64,000 nucleotides of DNA. Source: an uncultured Agrobacterium sp. (lineage in GTDB: Bacteria > Pseudomonadota > Alphaproteobacteria > Rhizobiales > Rhizobiaceae). Made by a program: the position numbers and the translations under genes. The DNA is taken from the NCBI GenBank assembly GCA_913777615.1, contig CAJYTK010000003.1, positions 1 to 64,000 of the forward strand. The letters are read 5' to 3'. Below are positions 16,993 through 27,213 of the stretch, one piece after another. Each line of letters opens with the position of its first letter. Position 1 is the first letter of the stretch. The notes beneath the pieces were generated by a model that ran no database searches, was not told the origin of the DNA, and saw nothing but the letters and a program-made list of their open reading frames with translations.

Positions 16993-18126
16993 ATGGAGCT
17001 TCGTCCCCAGTTCAACGAATTCCTGCAGGACATCCGTCCGAGCGAGCGCCACAAGGAGGAGTGGAAGCGCGGATCCAACACCCTGCGCACGCGCCTTCTG
17101 GCCGATCCCGACCTGGGGCCCCTCATCACCACCACGTTCCTGCAGGGCAGCGTCCGTCGCTCGACAGCTGTGCGGCCGACCGGTGGCAAGCGCTCCGACG
17201 TCGACGTGGTGGTCGTCACCACTATCGACCACAACGTCGAGACGCCGGCGGTTGCGATGAAGCGGTTCGAACCGTTCCTCGATCGCTTCTACGAGGGCAA
17301 GTGGGAGCAGCAGGACCGATCGTTCGGCATCGAGATGTCGTACGTCGATCTAGACCTCGTGATCACGGCGCTGCCGACGGAGCCCGACGCTAGGGCCGCC
17401 CTCCAGAAGCTATATCGCAGCCAGGCGGTGCAGACCGACGAATCGATCGAGGAGCGCAACGACTGGGTGCTCAACAAAAGCTGGGATCCCTCCCGGGCCA
17501 ATGGCGGTCTGGTCGTTCTCGCCGAGGACGCATCGAACTGGCGGGACGATCCGCCCTGGTTGCCAGACCGGACCATCAAAGATTGGGGCCCGACCCATCC
17601 CCTTGCGCAGATCCAGTGGGCCGCCGAGAAAAACCGCCAGTGCTACGGCCACTATGTGAGCGTAGTCCGATCGATCAAATGGTGGCGGCACGAGCACGCG
17701 TCGGATCTGCCGAAGTATCCCAAGGGCTATCCGCTCGAGCACATGATCGGGCACGTGCTGCCAGACGGCATCACCTGCGTGGCTGAGGGCGTGGTGAAGG
17801 CCTTTGAGGGGCTCCGAGACACGTTTCGCCTCGAAGCCATGAACGGCATGGTCCCCACCCTACCCGACCATGGCGTGCCGAGCCATGACGTCCTCAAGCG
17901 GCTTTCAGCCGAAGACTTCGCAGCCTTCTACAAGGAGGCGGCGAAGGCGGCCGACCTTGCCCGGCGCGCCTATGACGAGCCGGACAGGGATGTGAGCGGA
18001 TCGCTGTGGCAGGAGCTGCTGGGCAAATGTTTCCCGCTTCCGGGTCCGGGCGGTGGTGATCGGGACCGCGGGTTCACGACGCCGGCCGCGGCCGCGACGC
18101 CCCGTCAGTCGGGACGTTTCGCTTAG
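16993..18126 (+). CDS. CBASS cyclic oligonucleotide synthase (CD-NTase)
   Basis: A 377-residue CD-NTase. The nucleotidyltransferase signature is intact: G52-S53 in LQGSVRRSTA, metal ligands D69 and D71 in RSDVDVVVV, and a third acidic residue in YVDLDLVI (D119/D121). The C-terminal helical region (NRQCYGHYVSVVRSIKWWR) matches the OAS-like fold. The Ala/Pro/Gly-rich tail ending QSGRFA is notable: in type II CBASS the CD-NTase C-terminus is conjugated by Cap2, which primes the enzyme. With Cap2, Cap3 and a SAVED effector, a clade D-like cyclic trinucleotide synthase is my best guess, but the product cannot be read from sequence. Confidence 0.9.
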   Translation: MELRPQFNEFLQDIRPSERHKEEWKRGSNTLRTRLLADPDLGPLITTTFLQGSVRRSTAVRPTGGKRSDVDVVVVTTIDHNVETPAVAMKRFEPFLDRFYEGKWEQQDRSFGIEMSYVDLDLVITALPTEPDARAALQKLYRSQAVQTDESIEERNDWVLNKSWDPSRANGGLVVLAEDASNWRDDPPWLPDRTIKDWGPTHPLAQIQWAAEKNRQCYGHYVSVVRSIKWWRHEHASDLPKYPKGYPLEHMIGHVLPDGITCVAEGVVKAFEGLRDTFRLEAMNGMVPTLPDHGVPSHDVLKRLSAEDFAAFYKEAAKAADLARRAYDEPDRDVSGSLWQELLGKCFPLPGPGGGDRDRGFTTPAAAATPRQSGRFA

Positions 18127-18129
18127 TGC

Positions 18130-19917
18130 ATGCGCCCGCCGTCGATACTGACCGCAGCGCTCGAAGCGCTGCCGGAGGACCCTCGCTTCGAACTGACCGA
18201 CAGCTGGACCGGTCGCGACGGCGGCGTCTGGTCCTTCCGCTTCCGCGCGCGCCTGACCGAGGCGCCGACGGCGTATGTGCCAGAGTGGACGGCGTGGCAC
18301 CTCGTCGTCGTGGGTGATCTAGGCGACCCCGATATCCGCATTTATCCGGATGCGGTGGAGGGGATCGATACGACCTTCCCCCATCAGGACTACAACGGCG
18401 AGCCGCGGGACGGTCTCCCCTGGCGCACGGGCAAGCCGTGCCTTGAGCGGCCGGTGGCCGTCTTCCGCAGGGACGGCTGGGCCGGCGAGCCGTTCGAACT
18501 CGGCGAGCGACTGGTGTGGCGCATCGGCAGGCTTCTCGTCTGGATCGACGTGGCGGCGGCCGGGCGCCTCCTGGAGCCGGCCGATCCGGTCGAGCTGCCG
18601 GTCTATCCGGTGGCCGACACCACCACGGTGCTGGGCTTTAGGGAGACGTCCGAGGACCTGAACTGGTGGCAGGAGCAGGTCGATACCTGGGGCTTCGCGA
18701 CGCTGTCCCGGATACCGGGTGCGCGCGGCACGGCCGTCATCGCCGACTTTATGGATCCGATGCGACGAAGCATCCGGCGCATCCCGTGGAGCGACGCCAT
18801 ACCCCTCGATGAGGGCCGCGTCGATGCGGTCTGGATGCTGCTGCCGCAGCTCATCACGTTCGAGCCGTGGCGGGCGGCGACGACCTGGAAGGAGCTCAGC
18901 CAGCTCTTCGGCAGCACCTCAATCGACCTGCCCGCGATTCTCGCCGACGCAGGAGCGAGGCTTCGCCGCATCCAGCGGCCGAAGCACGCCGGTCCTGTCC
19001 ACCTCCTGATCGGGTTCCCGCTCGAGGAACGGATCGGCGGCGAGCATCAGCGGTTCCACTGGAGCGCTATCCGCGACATGCAGCTCTGCCGGCGCGATGA
19101 CGTACGCAAGGGGTATTCCGACCTGCCGGGGGCGCGTCGGGCGCTGGATCGTGAACTGGCGCTGTCCCCGCGTCAGCTCGAATGGCGCCGCACGGCTAAC
19201 TGGGCGCCCGACCAGCTCCGCAAGCGCGGCGAGGCCGAGGCAGCCATCCGGTCAAAGTCGGTCCTCGTCCTCGGCGTGGGCACGCTTGGGGCGGCAGTCG
19301 CGGAGAACCTGCTGCGCATGGGCGTCACGCGCATGGGGCTGGTGGACGACGACACGATGCTCGTTGCAAATCTGAGCAGACACCTCCTAACAATGGCGGA
19401 TGCCGGGCACGGCAAGGCCGAACGCATGGCCGCGCGACTTAACATGGCTGCGCCCGACGCCCAGGTCGTCGCGTTGCCGTTCGCCTTCCCGCCCATGAAG
19501 CCGGCGGATGCTGAGCGTCTGGATGGGTGGGACGTAGTGATCGACTGCACCGCCTCGGACGCCGTGATGCGTGCGATGGGCGAGTTTCCTTGGGTGACGG
19601 AGCGCCTGTTCGTGAGCCTGTCGATGACGTGGCAGGCCAAGGGGCTGTTCGTCTACGCAGCCTCAGAAACCGGATTCCCGGCAATCGACGCCCAGGAGCG
19701 CTTCGCGGCGGCGTCGCCGCCGCCCGCGGGGGAGCAGTTGGGCGAAATGGAGGGCATCGGATGCTGGCACCCCGTCTTCCCCGCCACGGCCGACGACGTA
19801 AACCTGTGGGCCGCGATCGGTTCTAAGTTCGTTCGACGTGCCGTGATCGAGCGGCGCAAGACGGCGATTCTGTTCGTGCTAGGCGAGGACGGAAGCGTGG
19901 AGCGGCGGGATGCGTGA
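18130..19917 (+). CDS. cap2: CBASS Cap2: fused E2-E1 ubiquitin-transfer-like enzyme
   Basis: A 595-residue Cap2. The N-terminal E2-like domain (1 to about 160) has a candidate catalytic cysteine C104 in LPWRTGKPCLE. The E1/ThiF domain begins with the nucleotide-binding loop VLVLGVGTLGAAVAENLLRM (about 378-397), followed by DDDTMLVANLSRH. A second candidate catalytic cysteine, about C545, lies in GIGCWHPVFPA. In type II CBASS this enzyme ligates the CD-NTase C-terminus to cell targets and so raises second-messenger synthesis. It starts three bases after the CD-NTase stop and overlaps cap3 by eight bases. High GC and an unbroken frame suggest a working operon. Confidence 0.9.
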   Translation: MRPPSILTAALEALPEDPRFELTDSWTGRDGGVWSFRFRARLTEAPTAYVPEWTAWHLVVVGDLGDPDIRIYPDAVEGIDTTFPHQDYNGEPRDGLPWRTGKPCLERPVAVFRRDGWAGEPFELGERLVWRIGRLLVWIDVAAAGRLLEPADPVELPVYPVADTTTVLGFRETSEDLNWWQEQVDTWGFATLSRIPGARGTAVIADFMDPMRRSIRRIPWSDAIPLDEGRVDAVWMLLPQLITFEPWRAATTWKELSQLFGSTSIDLPAILADAGARLRRIQRPKHAGPVHLLIGFPLEERIGGEHQRFHWSAIRDMQLCRRDDVRKGYSDLPGARRALDRELALSPRQLEWRRTANWAPDQLRKRGEAEAAIRSKSVLVLGVGTLGAAVAENLLRMGVTRMGLVDDDTMLVANLSRHLLTMADAGHGKAERMAARLNMAAPDAQVVALPFAFPPMKPADAERLDGWDVVIDCTASDAVMRAMGEFPWVTERLFVSLSMTWQAKGLFVYAASETGFPAIDAQERFAAASPPPAGEQLGEMEGIGCWHPVFPATADDVNLWAAIGSKFVRRAVIERRKTAILFVLGEDGSVERRDA

Positions 19918-20419
19918 GCCGATCGAATTCCGCGAGGGCGGCATTGGCGGCGCGTCAATATGGGTGTCGCCCGCTGCGATCGCCTCGATTGTCGAAGCGT
20001 CGCGAGCGGCTAATCGTATCGAGACCGGCGGCATCCTAATTGGGCGCTACGGCCCGGAAGGCTGGGTCGCCGACATCGTCGAGGCTACGCCGAAGCCCAA
20101 GGGTTCGAGATCCGGCTTATTCTGGTTCCAGCGCTCGAGCACCGGGCTAACCTCCCTGCTGAATGACCGCTGGAGCAAAGGCCTGCACTATCTGGGGGAG
20201 TGGCATTCCCACCCAGGCGGTTCGCCTACGCCGAGTAGCTCCGATGTTCGCGCGATGCTCGCTGTCGCGGATGATGAGGCCTATCGCTGCGTTACACCTC
20301 TTCTGGTGATCCTCGGCGGAAGGCTTGATGCGGACTGGTCCCTGTCCGTGACGCTTTTCCGAGCGGGTCATGCGATCACGCTAAAACAGTGCCGTGGCGA
20401 CGATGACGATAAAGTATAG
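19910..20419 (+). CDS. cap3: CBASS Cap3: JAB/JAMM isopeptidase
   Basis: A 169-residue JAMM metalloprotease. The zinc and catalytic residues are all present: E38 in IETGGILIG, and H99-x-H101-P followed by S109-x-x-D112 in GEWHSHPGGSPTPSSSD. Cap3 removes CD-NTase conjugates made by Cap2 and so counteracts activation. It is translated from an ATG inside the end of cap2, which indicates coupling. No further defence gene follows in the operon. Confidence 0.9.
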   Translation: MREPIEFREGGIGGASIWVSPAAIASIVEASRAANRIETGGILIGRYGPEGWVADIVEATPKPKGSRSGLFWFQRSSTGLTSLLNDRWSKGLHYLGEWHSHPGGSPTPSSSDVRAMLAVADDEAYRCVTPLLVILGGRLDADWSLSVTLFRAGHAITLKQCRGDDDDKV

Positions 20420-20806
20420 AGCCATCCATGATCGCTGCTGGTGAGCATTCGAGATTGCGCCTGGTCCGATGTCAAATCGCTTTCGAACTTGAGATGGAGA
20501 TTTTCGGTGAAGGATCGAAAGCGCTCGTGCATCGGCCACCTCACATAAGCTGGAAGGCCAGACGACAGGTCTCCTTCACTACGCCGACGCCTCCTCCTGA
20601 AAGATAGCAGAATCCGAAGGTTGGATCCGCTCCTTAAACCGATGGTAAACAAATCGATCGGCAGATCGCAGACTTCAACCCAAAATCTCTCGTTTGATCC
20701 GCGTTGTTGTTAAGCAGTCGCAACAGCGGACGCTCACCACTAGTGCTTTGGTCGAATTGGATTGTTGCATAAGGTCTCGCTGTTGCGTGTCTGCTTCGAA
20801 ACGTTT
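20420..20806. other. Stretch between the CBASS operon and the catabolic operon
   Basis: This lies between two convergent transcription units. I see no gene, and no strong terminator hairpin that I can define. Confidence 0.4.
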
Positions 20807-21217
20807 CTACACAAGTTCGAACCGAATCTGCTGCGTACCTTCCCAAAGTGTCTTGTTACCAAGCACGGCCAAATTCTCGAGGTTAGACGTGATGGTGATG
20901 AAATGGTTGCCAGCGAGCTGTCCCATCTTGGATGAGAAATCGACACCGCCGTAAGCAAGCAAGATTTCCGTCTCGCTGATGCCACCGGGATAAAGGATGA
21001 TGTGGCCAGGTGCGGGATGGCTGGTGTGGTTTTCATAGCCGACGCCGAAATTATAGTCTCCAAGTGGTACCCATACGCCCTCCCCTGACCAGCGAACATG
21101 CACGATCTGGCCTTCAAAAGGCAGACGTTCAATGAAAGCCTTGCAGGTCTCAGGGGCTTTTTCTGTTTCCAGCACGGCATCGAAAACGAATGGGCCAGCG
21201 GTGATTTTCAGTTTCAT
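20807..21217 (-). CDS. DUF3830 family (cyclophilin-like) protein
   Basis: A 136-residue protein matching DUF3830, a cyclophilin-like fold, from its start MKLKITAGPFVFDAVLETEK and the glycine-rich core NFGVGYENHTSHPAPGHIIL. It is the last gene of the catabolic operon, 21 bases behind the hydantoinase-like gene. Family members often sit with amino-acid transporters and amidohydrolases, but their activity is unproven. A small-molecule binding or isomerase role is possible. Confidence 0.75.
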   Translation of the reverse strand: MKLKITAGPFVFDAVLETEKAPETCKAFIERLPFEGQIVHVRWSGEGVWVPLGDYNFGVGYENHTSHPAPGHIILYPGGISETEILLAYGGVDFSSKMGQLAGNHFITITSNLENLAVLGNKTLWEGTQQIRFELV

Positions 21218-21238
21218 AAATTCAGCTCTCCAAATTGC

Positions 21239-22648
21239 TTAGATAGTTTTAGTTCTTTTGTTGCGGGCTGAGCGGTAGGTGCCATCGCCCTTTTTCCCGA
21301 CGAGCGCGCCGTCACGAACCATTACCCGACCGCCGAGGATGACGGTGGTCGGCCAGCCCGTAATCTCGATACCTTCATAGGGCGAGTAATCGGCACCATC
21401 GTGCAGATCGGCATGGCGTATCGTGCGTTTGATGGTCGGGTCCCAAATGGCGATGTCGGCATCCGCACCGATCGAGATCGTGCCTTTTTCCGGGTAGAGC
21501 CCATAGGTCTTGGCATGATTGGTCGCCGAAAGCGCTACAAAGCGCGGCAAATCGATACGCCCCTTCATGACCCCTTCCGAAAAAAGGATAGGCAGGCGAG
21601 TTTCGACACCGGGAATACCGTTTGGAATATGACGAAAGCTTTCAAGTCCCTTCGGACTGCGCTTGCCGCGCTCGTCATCATAGCGGAACGGGCAGTGATC
21701 CGAAGAAAACAGATCGAAAATGCCGGTTTCAATACCTCTCCAGCATTCTTCCTGAGCAGCCTTGTCGCGGGGTGGAGGAGAGCAGACAAATTTCGCGCCC
21801 TCCCAATCCATGCCGTCCAGATCATCGGCCGTCAGCATCAAATATTGAGGGCATGTCTCGCCAACCACCTTGAGGCCACGAGATCGGGCTCTTGCGATTT
21901 CCTCCATCGCTTCGCCGTTGGAGACATGGACAATGACAATTGGCACATCAACGATTTCCGCAAGTGTTAGCGCCCGGTGTGTCGCCTCGCGTTCAACCGC
22001 CACCGGCCGTGTAGAGGCATGCGCTCGCGGAGCAACGTCACCCTCCGCCTCATGTCTTGCGATCAGAAAGCGGATAGCATCTTCATTTTCGCAATGGACC
22101 ATGACAGTCGCGCCAGTCGATCGTGCAACGTCCAGCGTCTTTAGGATTTCTGCATCGTTGAGCCGAAGCCCCTCATAAGTCATGAAGACTTTGAAGGAAG
22201 AATAGCCGTCAGCAGCCAAAGCCGGAAGCTCCTGCCCAAGGAGACTATCCGTCGGATCCGAAACGATGAGATGAAAGCTCACATCGGTATAGCAGTTGCC
22301 TTCAGCGAGCTCGTGATAAGCATTAAGCGCCTCGCGCATCGGCTTATCCTTCTCCTGCAGGCAAAACGGCATAATCGTCGTATTGCCGCCGAAAAGGGCA
22401 GAACGGGTACCGCTTTCGAAATCGTCGGCCATGACGATGCCATCTCCCGAGGGCTGGGAGATATGGACATGGCTATCAATGCCACCCGGCAAAACATATT
22501 TGCCGCTGGCGTCGATTGTCTGGGCACCGCCGTCGAGCTTCTCGCCGATCTGGACGATTTTGCCGCCGAGAATGCCTATGTCGGCTTTGAAGATGTCGGA
22601 GGCGGTCGCTATGGTGCCACCCTTTACCACTAGGTCGAATTCGGTCAT
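21239..22648 (-). CDS. Hydantoinase/dihydropyrimidinase-like cyclic amidohydrolase
   Basis: A 469-residue D-hydantoinase-type amidohydrolase. Metal and catalytic residues are visible: H60 and H62 in GGIDSHVHIS, the likely carbamylated lysine K153 in SSFKVFMTYEG, and H185 in VMVHCENED. A further histidine in IVIVHVSN and an aspartate in SSDHCPFRYD complete the site. Such enzymes open hydantoins, dihydropyrimidines or related cyclic amides. The gene follows the ABC ATPase by nine bases. In this operon it would process the imported compound or an intermediate; allantoinase activity is an alternative. Confidence 0.87.
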   Translation of the reverse strand: MTEFDLVVKGGTIATASDIFKADIGILGGKIVQIGEKLDGGAQTIDASGKYVLPGGIDSHVHISQPSGDGIVMADDFESGTRSALFGGNTTIMPFCLQEKDKPMREALNAYHELAEGNCYTDVSFHLIVSDPTDSLLGQELPALAADGYSSFKVFMTYEGLRLNDAEILKTLDVARSTGATVMVHCENEDAIRFLIARHEAEGDVAPRAHASTRPVAVEREATHRALTLAEIVDVPIVIVHVSNGEAMEEIARARSRGLKVVGETCPQYLMLTADDLDGMDWEGAKFVCSPPPRDKAAQEECWRGIETGIFDLFSSDHCPFRYDDERGKRSPKGLESFRHIPNGIPGVETRLPILFSEGVMKGRIDLPRFVALSATNHAKTYGLYPEKGTISIGADADIAIWDPTIKRTIRHADLHDGADYSPYEGIEITGWPTTVILGGRVMVRDGALVGKKGDGTYRSARNKRTKTI

Positions 22649-22657
22649 TTTAAACTC

Positions 22658-23386
22658 TCAATGGTGGAGGATCTTGCTGAGAAAGGCTTCTGTGCGCGGA
22701 TTGTGACGATTACTGAAGAAATCTTCCGTTGCTCGGTCCTCGACAATTTCGCCCTGGTCGATGAAGATCATCCGTGTCGCGACTTTGCGTGCAAAACCCA
22801 TCTCATGGGTAACAACCATCATCGTCATGCCTTCTTTGGCAAGGTCGGTCATTACATCCAACACTTCGGAAATCATTTCGGGATCGAGGGCTGACGTCGG
22901 CTCGTCGAACAGCATGGCTTTCGGGTTCATGGCAAGCGCCCGGGCTATCGCCACGCGCTGCTGCTGTCCCCCAGACAATTGGCCTGGATATTTGTGGGCA
23001 TGCCCTGTCATCCCCACGCGATCCAGAAGATCCATCGATCGCCTTTTGGCAATGCTTTCGCTGCGATGAAGAACGATGCGCTGTGCAAGCATGATGTTTG
23101 CTTCGATTGTTAGGTGCGCAAAGAGTTCAAAGTTTTGAAACACCATACCAACACGAGAACGAAGATCAGGAAGATCAGTGCCGGGATCATTGACTTCGAT
23201 GCCATCCACTCGGATAGACCCTTCCTGAATGGGCTCCAGCGCATTGACACATTTGATCAGGGTCGATTTGCCAGATCCGGACGGCCCACAGACCACGACC
23301 ACTTCGCCCTTGGAAACACTCGTTGAGCAATTCTTGAGCACGGCAAAATTGCCATAGTATTTCGTGACGCCGGTGATTTCGATCAT
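22658..23386 (-). CDS. Polar amino-acid ABC transporter ATP-binding protein (GlnQ/HisP-like)
   Basis: A 242-residue ATPase with Walker [11 protein letters not shown], the signature [15 protein letters not shown] and Walker [13 protein letters not shown], plus the switch histidine in VVTHEMGFA. It energises the amino-acid transporter whose permease and binding protein lie upstream in the same operon. The start overlaps the flavoprotein stop by four bases. Confidence 0.95.
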   Translation of the reverse strand: MIEITGVTKYYGNFAVLKNCSTSVSKGEVVVVCGPSGSGKSTLIKCVNALEPIQEGSIRVDGIEVNDPGTDLPDLRSRVGMVFQNFELFAHLTIEANIMLAQRIVLHRSESIAKRRSMDLLDRVGMTGHAHKYPGQLSGGQQQRVAIARALAMNPKAMLFDEPTSALDPEMISEVLDVMTDLAKEGMTMMVVTHEMGFARKVATRMIFIDQGEIVEDRATEDFFSNRHNPRTEAFLSKILHH

Positions 23387-26283
23387 GATCGAACTCCCTG
23401 AAAACGGTTGATGGAAAAGGCCGACAAATCGCGCCCGCAGTCTTGGCCAAGGACGAGATTGGCCGTGAGTTGGCCTATGAGAGGCCCAAGCGTAAAGCCA
23501 TTGGATGTGACTGCATTAAAGAAACCGGGCACATCTGGATGCTCTCCAAGGATCGGCGCGCCGTCAATGTTGATGTTCATGGCAGCCCAACTGCGGATGA
23601 CGTGTAGTTTTCGCAAACCCGGGACAACGTGCTGCGCCACCCAAAGATTCCCCTCCAGGCTGGAAAACATCGGGCGAGGATGGCTGTGGACAGGATCGAG
23701 ACCAGCCGTCCAACCTCCGCCGATCAAAAAATTCCCATTGGCAGCCTGCTTGAGCGTCAAATGACGATCGGCATGGGCAACCAGATGCGAAATAGCTGGC
23801 GCGGCAGCCTCGGTCACCACCATCTGCAGCGGCGCCCCGAACACGGGAATGTCCAGCCCCAGCATTGCCCCTACGCGCGAAGCAAAAGCACCGGCAGCAT
23901 TCACGATGCGGCCTGCCCGTAGCGGTCCCCGCGAGGTTTCGATAATAAATCCTGACCCTTCGCGGCGGATCGACAGCACTGCGGTTCGATCCAATACGCG
24001 AGCACCAGCGGCCACAGCGCCGTCATACACGTGTCGCGTCGCGACAAGCGGGTTGATCTTCCCTTCCATTGGACAATATGCGGCTCCAATCATCAACGGA
24101 GAAAGCGCGGGCTCTAGCTTCCGTAAATCTTCAGCGCCAATCACATGACAATCGATGCCATTTTCGCGTTCAACTCGAGTCTTCTCCTCAAGGAAGCGCA
24201 TGTGTGCTTCGGTCTCGGCAACCATCAGGCCGCCCGTGATCTTCATCTCAAAATCGCGACCGAGCTTTTTTTCCAGCATCTGCCATAGCGAAATGGAGTC
24301 TCGCTGCAACGGAAGCGTTTTTGCGGCTGGCCCTCCACCTGCTTCTGCGCGAGCTCCGTGATCGAATGACAACAATTGCGCATGCAGGCTGCCAGCATTC
24401 CCGCCCGATGCCAGCCCGCCAGGAAAGCCACGTTCCAACACCACGACATCTTCGCCAGCTTCTGCCAGAAACAAGGCGCTCGAAAGTCCGGCAATTCCCG
24501 CGCCGATGACAACGGTGGACGCTTCTCTCATCGGTAGCGGTTCGGAATGGTGCAATGGCGGACGTGCGGGCAACAGTGCTCGTCTATGCCCTCCCCATTC
24601 CGGCTTCTCAATCGCAAGTGCCGCAAGCGGCACCGGACGTAGTGGCATCTGCGGTGCAAGCAGGCCGTCGGTCTCGCTCCTGGGTCGGCCGGTCAATTCT
24701 GTGAGCGTCCGGCCACAGTAGCGGCTTTGGCAGCGTCCCATCCCGGCACGGGTCAGGCGCTTCATTGTTGCGATGTCCAGCGGACCCTCAACAGCAAGAC
24801 GCTTTAGGGTACCTATTGCAACACTTTCGCACCGGCAGGCGAGCGCGGTGTCTGCGAGTTCCAATGGTGTTGGCGCTGGCGCAAACAATCGCCAAAGCGC
24901 TGCTTGAAACGCTTTGGCGCGCGCAAGTTTTTTCTTTGCTGTGGTGTCTGTCTGGGGCTTCAGCCCGAGCGTGGCGGCGATCGCCAGACCGGCAAGCCTA
25001 CCTTCAGCCATTGCCAGGTGGGCACCACCAAAACGCACAGCTTCTCCGACGATATGGATGTGAGGCAGCGAACTTTCGCCATCCTCGGCACAATCTGCCG
25101 TGAGGGTGCCATTCTCGGTTACGCGATGGGCACAACCGAGCAGCCGCGACAACTCGTTGGACGAGGTAAAATGTCCCCCCAACAAAACGGTATCGACTTC
25201 GAAAGTTGAGTCGGCCCCAAGACTGGAAACCGTCGCCGCCTCTACCCTGCCATCACCTTTGATGTCCGATATTTGCGCGTTCCAGGCGAGCTTGACACCT
25301 GCTCGCTCCAATCTTGCGATCTCTTTCATGCCTTTGAGGGCAAGTGCCGCGTCATGGCGAAAAACATTAAATGCTTCGACTGGTCTGCTCCATGGTGCGC
25401 CTGCCTGCTCCACCAGACAGACGACGTCACCGCCCGCCTTGAGGATCTCGCTTGCGACCTGAAAATTGAGAGGACCGTTCCCGGCAATCAGAATGCGCCG
25501 GCCAGGAAGCGTGCCATAGCTGCGAACCAGGGTTTGTGCAGCCCCTGCCGTCATGACGCCTGGCAGCGTCCAACCCTTGATGGCCGGCGGTCGCTCAAAA
25601 GCCCCGGTGCCGATGACAAGCATCGTAGGTCGGCAATAGAAAACACCATCATGGCCCAGGCAGGAAATTACTGCTCGTCCATCTTCTCCGTGAGCCGCGC
25701 CCCAGACCGTCACGCCTGACAGAATGGTCACGCCAAGCGAACGTACTCTTTCGATCAACGCAGCCCCATCTGCGGCCTGCCGGTCAGCGTTGAGCGCCAG
25801 GCGTGCTGCATCCGTGTTAGGCTGCTTGAAGAATTGGCCGCCCGATGTGTGCCGCTCGTCCACCACAGTTACAGAGGCCCCGGCTTCTGCCGCTGCCACC
25901 GCGGCAGCGAGACCACCCGGCCCCGCTCCAATGACCAGCAAGTCCATTTCGAACTCAGCAAGTTCTGTTGGGACAGACCTCAGGTCGGCGAGGTCAGTAG
26001 AAGTGATATCGGGACGCGCCTGCTGACGAGCGACGCGCATGCCGTCTCGGACAGGCGTCATACAGGCGCGCTGGCTGGTGCGGCTATCGACAGTTACAAG
26101 GCAATCGTGACACACACCCACGCCACAAAAAAGACCACGCTTCTTCCCGGCTGCATCAGTGGAGAAGTCGGCTCGATCCAGCGCGGTCAGCGCGGCGGCA
26201 ACCGAAAGGCCCGGATCGACACGATGCGCAACGCCATCGAAATAGACGGTCACGCCTGCATCCTGGATGATCGAACCGGGCAT
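23383..26283 (-). CDS. Three-part FAD/2Fe-2S amino-acid dehydrogenase fusion (HcnA-HcnB-HcnC-like)
   Basis: One 966-residue frame carries what are normally three subunits. Residues 1-105 are an HcnA-like 2Fe-2S domain with C53, C58, C61 and C74. Residues about 112-560 are an HcnB-like FAD/NAD oxidoreductase with GAGPGG at 119-124 and a BFD-like cysteine cluster (CRCE, then [10 protein letters not shown]). Residues 585-966 are an HcnC-like DAO-family oxidase starting [19 protein letters not shown]. Separate subunits of this type make hydrogen cyanide synthase, octopine/nopaline oxidase, or heteromeric D-hydroxyproline/proline dehydrogenase. I use the ATG at 26283, 14 bases after the dapA-like gene; the frame is open back to 26481 but that part is inside the neighbour. 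An internal ATG at 24531 could start the third part alone, but has no clear ribosome site. Confidence 0.85.
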   Translation of the reverse strand: MPGSIIQDAGVTVYFDGVAHRVDPGLSVAAALTALDRADFSTDAAGKKRGLFCGVGVCHDCLVTVDSRTSQRACMTPVRDGMRVARQQARPDITSTDLADLRSVPTELAEFEMDLLVIGAGPGGLAAAVAAAEAGASVTVVDERHTSGGQFFKQPNTDAARLALNADRQAADGAALIERVRSLGVTILSGVTVWGAAHGEDGRAVISCLGHDGVFYCRPTMLVIGTGAFERPPAIKGWTLPGVMTAGAAQTLVRSYGTLPGRRILIAGNGPLNFQVASEILKAGGDVVCLVEQAGAPWSRPVEAFNVFRHDAALALKGMKEIARLERAGVKLAWNAQISDIKGDGRVEAATVSSLGADSTFEVDTVLLGGHFTSSNELSRLLGCAHRVTENGTLTADCAEDGESSLPHIHIVGEAVRFGGAHLAMAEGRLAGLAIAATLGLKPQTDTTAKKKLARAKAFQAALWRLFAPAPTPLELADTALACRCESVAIGTLKRLAVEGPLDIATMKRLTRAGMGRCQSRYCGRTLTELTGRPRSETDGLLAPQMPLRPVPLAALAIEKPEWGGHRRALLPARPPLHHSEPLPMREASTVVIGAGIAGLSSALFLAEAGEDVVVLERGFPGGLASGGNAGSLHAQLLSFDHGARAEAGGGPAAKTLPLQRDSISLWQMLEKKLGRDFEMKITGGLMVAETEAHMRFLEEKTRVERENGIDCHVIGAEDLRKLEPALSPLMIGAAYCPMEGKINPLVATRHVYDGAVAAGARVLDRTAVLSIRREGSGFIIETSRGPLRAGRIVNAAGAFASRVGAMLGLDIPVFGAPLQMVVTEAAAPAISHLVAHADRHLTLKQAANGNFLIGGGWTAGLDPVHSHPRPMFSSLEGNLWVAQHVVPGLRKLHVIRSWAAMNINIDGAPILGEHPDVPGFFNAVTSNGFTLGPLIGQLTANLVLGQDCGRDLSAFSINRFQGVRS

Positions 26284-26297
26284 CTGTTTTCTCCGGC

Positions 26298-27191
26298 TCA
26301 GTTCTGCGAAAAGCTTAAGCCGAAACGCTCGACCAAAGTCTTCATCGCGGCATCCTGATCTGATGGCAACGGCAGACGCGGTGGGAGCGGCGATCCTGCG
26401 GCAAATCCCATGTGATTCAGCAGGGCCTTGGAACCAGCGACATAGGCCTGCCCACCGACCGCCTGAATGATGGGAAGCCACTCCAGATAAAGCGCACGCG
26501 CTTCATCGTACTTCTTCTCATCGGCTGCTAGTGTGAAGATACGTGACATTGCTGCTGGCGCCACATTGGATGCAACGGCTACCCAGCCCTGCGCACCCAT
26601 GACGAAAGATTCAAAGCCGAGAATACCGCCGAAAGGAGTCAATTTGTCACCAGCCAGGCGAACGATATCGCGGATACGCGTGACTTCTAGGGTCGATTCC
26701 TTGACATAGTCGCAGCCTTCAATCTCGGCGATGCGAGCGAGAAGTTCGGGCTTCATGTCCACATTCGACGTTGCAGGGTTGTTGTAGACCATGATCGGAA
26801 TGGAAATCGAGCGGGCGATGGTTTGGTAATGTGTTACCAGTTCGTCGTCGGTTGGTGTCGAGTAGAATGGCGGGATTATCATCACGCCATCCGCGCCCAG
26901 TGCCTCGGCCTTGCAGCTCAAGCGAACCGCTTCACGGGTATCTTCAGCACCTGTTCCGATCAGAACTGGTACGCGCCCGGCGGCGCTCTGGATGACCGTG
27001 CGGGCGACGTCGTCCCAATCCTGATCGGATAGTGAAAGGAACTCTCCTGTCGAACCAAGAGGAATGAGTCCATGGACGCCCTCCCGGATCTGCCAATCCG
27101 TAAAAGCAGCGAGTGCTGGCAAATTGACTTTCCCATCTGCGTCGATGGGAGTGATCATCACGGTAAAGACACCACGAAACGGCTTTGGCAT
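26298..27191 (-). CDS. DapA-family lyase/deaminase (dihydrodipicolinate synthase-like)
   Basis: A 297-residue (beta/alpha)8 aldolase of the DapA/N-acetylneuraminate lyase family. The Schiff-base lysine is K164 in CDYVKEST, the catalytic tyrosine Y136 in MVYNNPA, and the carboxylate-binding motif is LGSTGEF (46-51). The family includes the pyrroline-4-hydroxy-2-carboxylate deaminase of hydroxyproline catabolism as well as keto-deoxy-sugar lyases. Being next to an amino-acid oxidase and amino-acid transporter favours a deaminase or lyase acting on an oxidised amino acid rather than lysine synthesis. Confidence 0.88.
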   Translation of the reverse strand: MPKPFRGVFTVMITPIDADGKVNLPALAAFTDWQIREGVHGLIPLGSTGEFLSLSDQDWDDVARTVIQSAAGRVPVLIGTGAEDTREAVRLSCKAEALGADGVMIIPPFYSTPTDDELVTHYQTIARSISIPIMVYNNPATSNVDMKPELLARIAEIEGCDYVKESTLEVTRIRDIVRLAGDKLTPFGGILGFESFVMGAQGWVAVASNVAPAAMSRIFTLAADEKKYDEARALYLEWLPIIQAVGGQAYVAGSKALLNHMGFAAGSPLPPRLPLPSDQDAAMKTLVERFGLSFSQN

Positions 27192-27213
27192 GCAGTAAGT
27201 CCTTTATTGAATA

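Noticed and set aside
16450-17232. Long minus-strand frame across the cap4/CD-NTase junction
   Set aside because: It spans the ends of two well-supported genes and shows no domain of its own.
26284-26481. A longer N-terminus for the fused flavoprotein
   Set aside because: These codons lie in the DapA-like gene and look like low-quality sequence; the ATG at 26283 gives the normal 2Fe-2S domain start.
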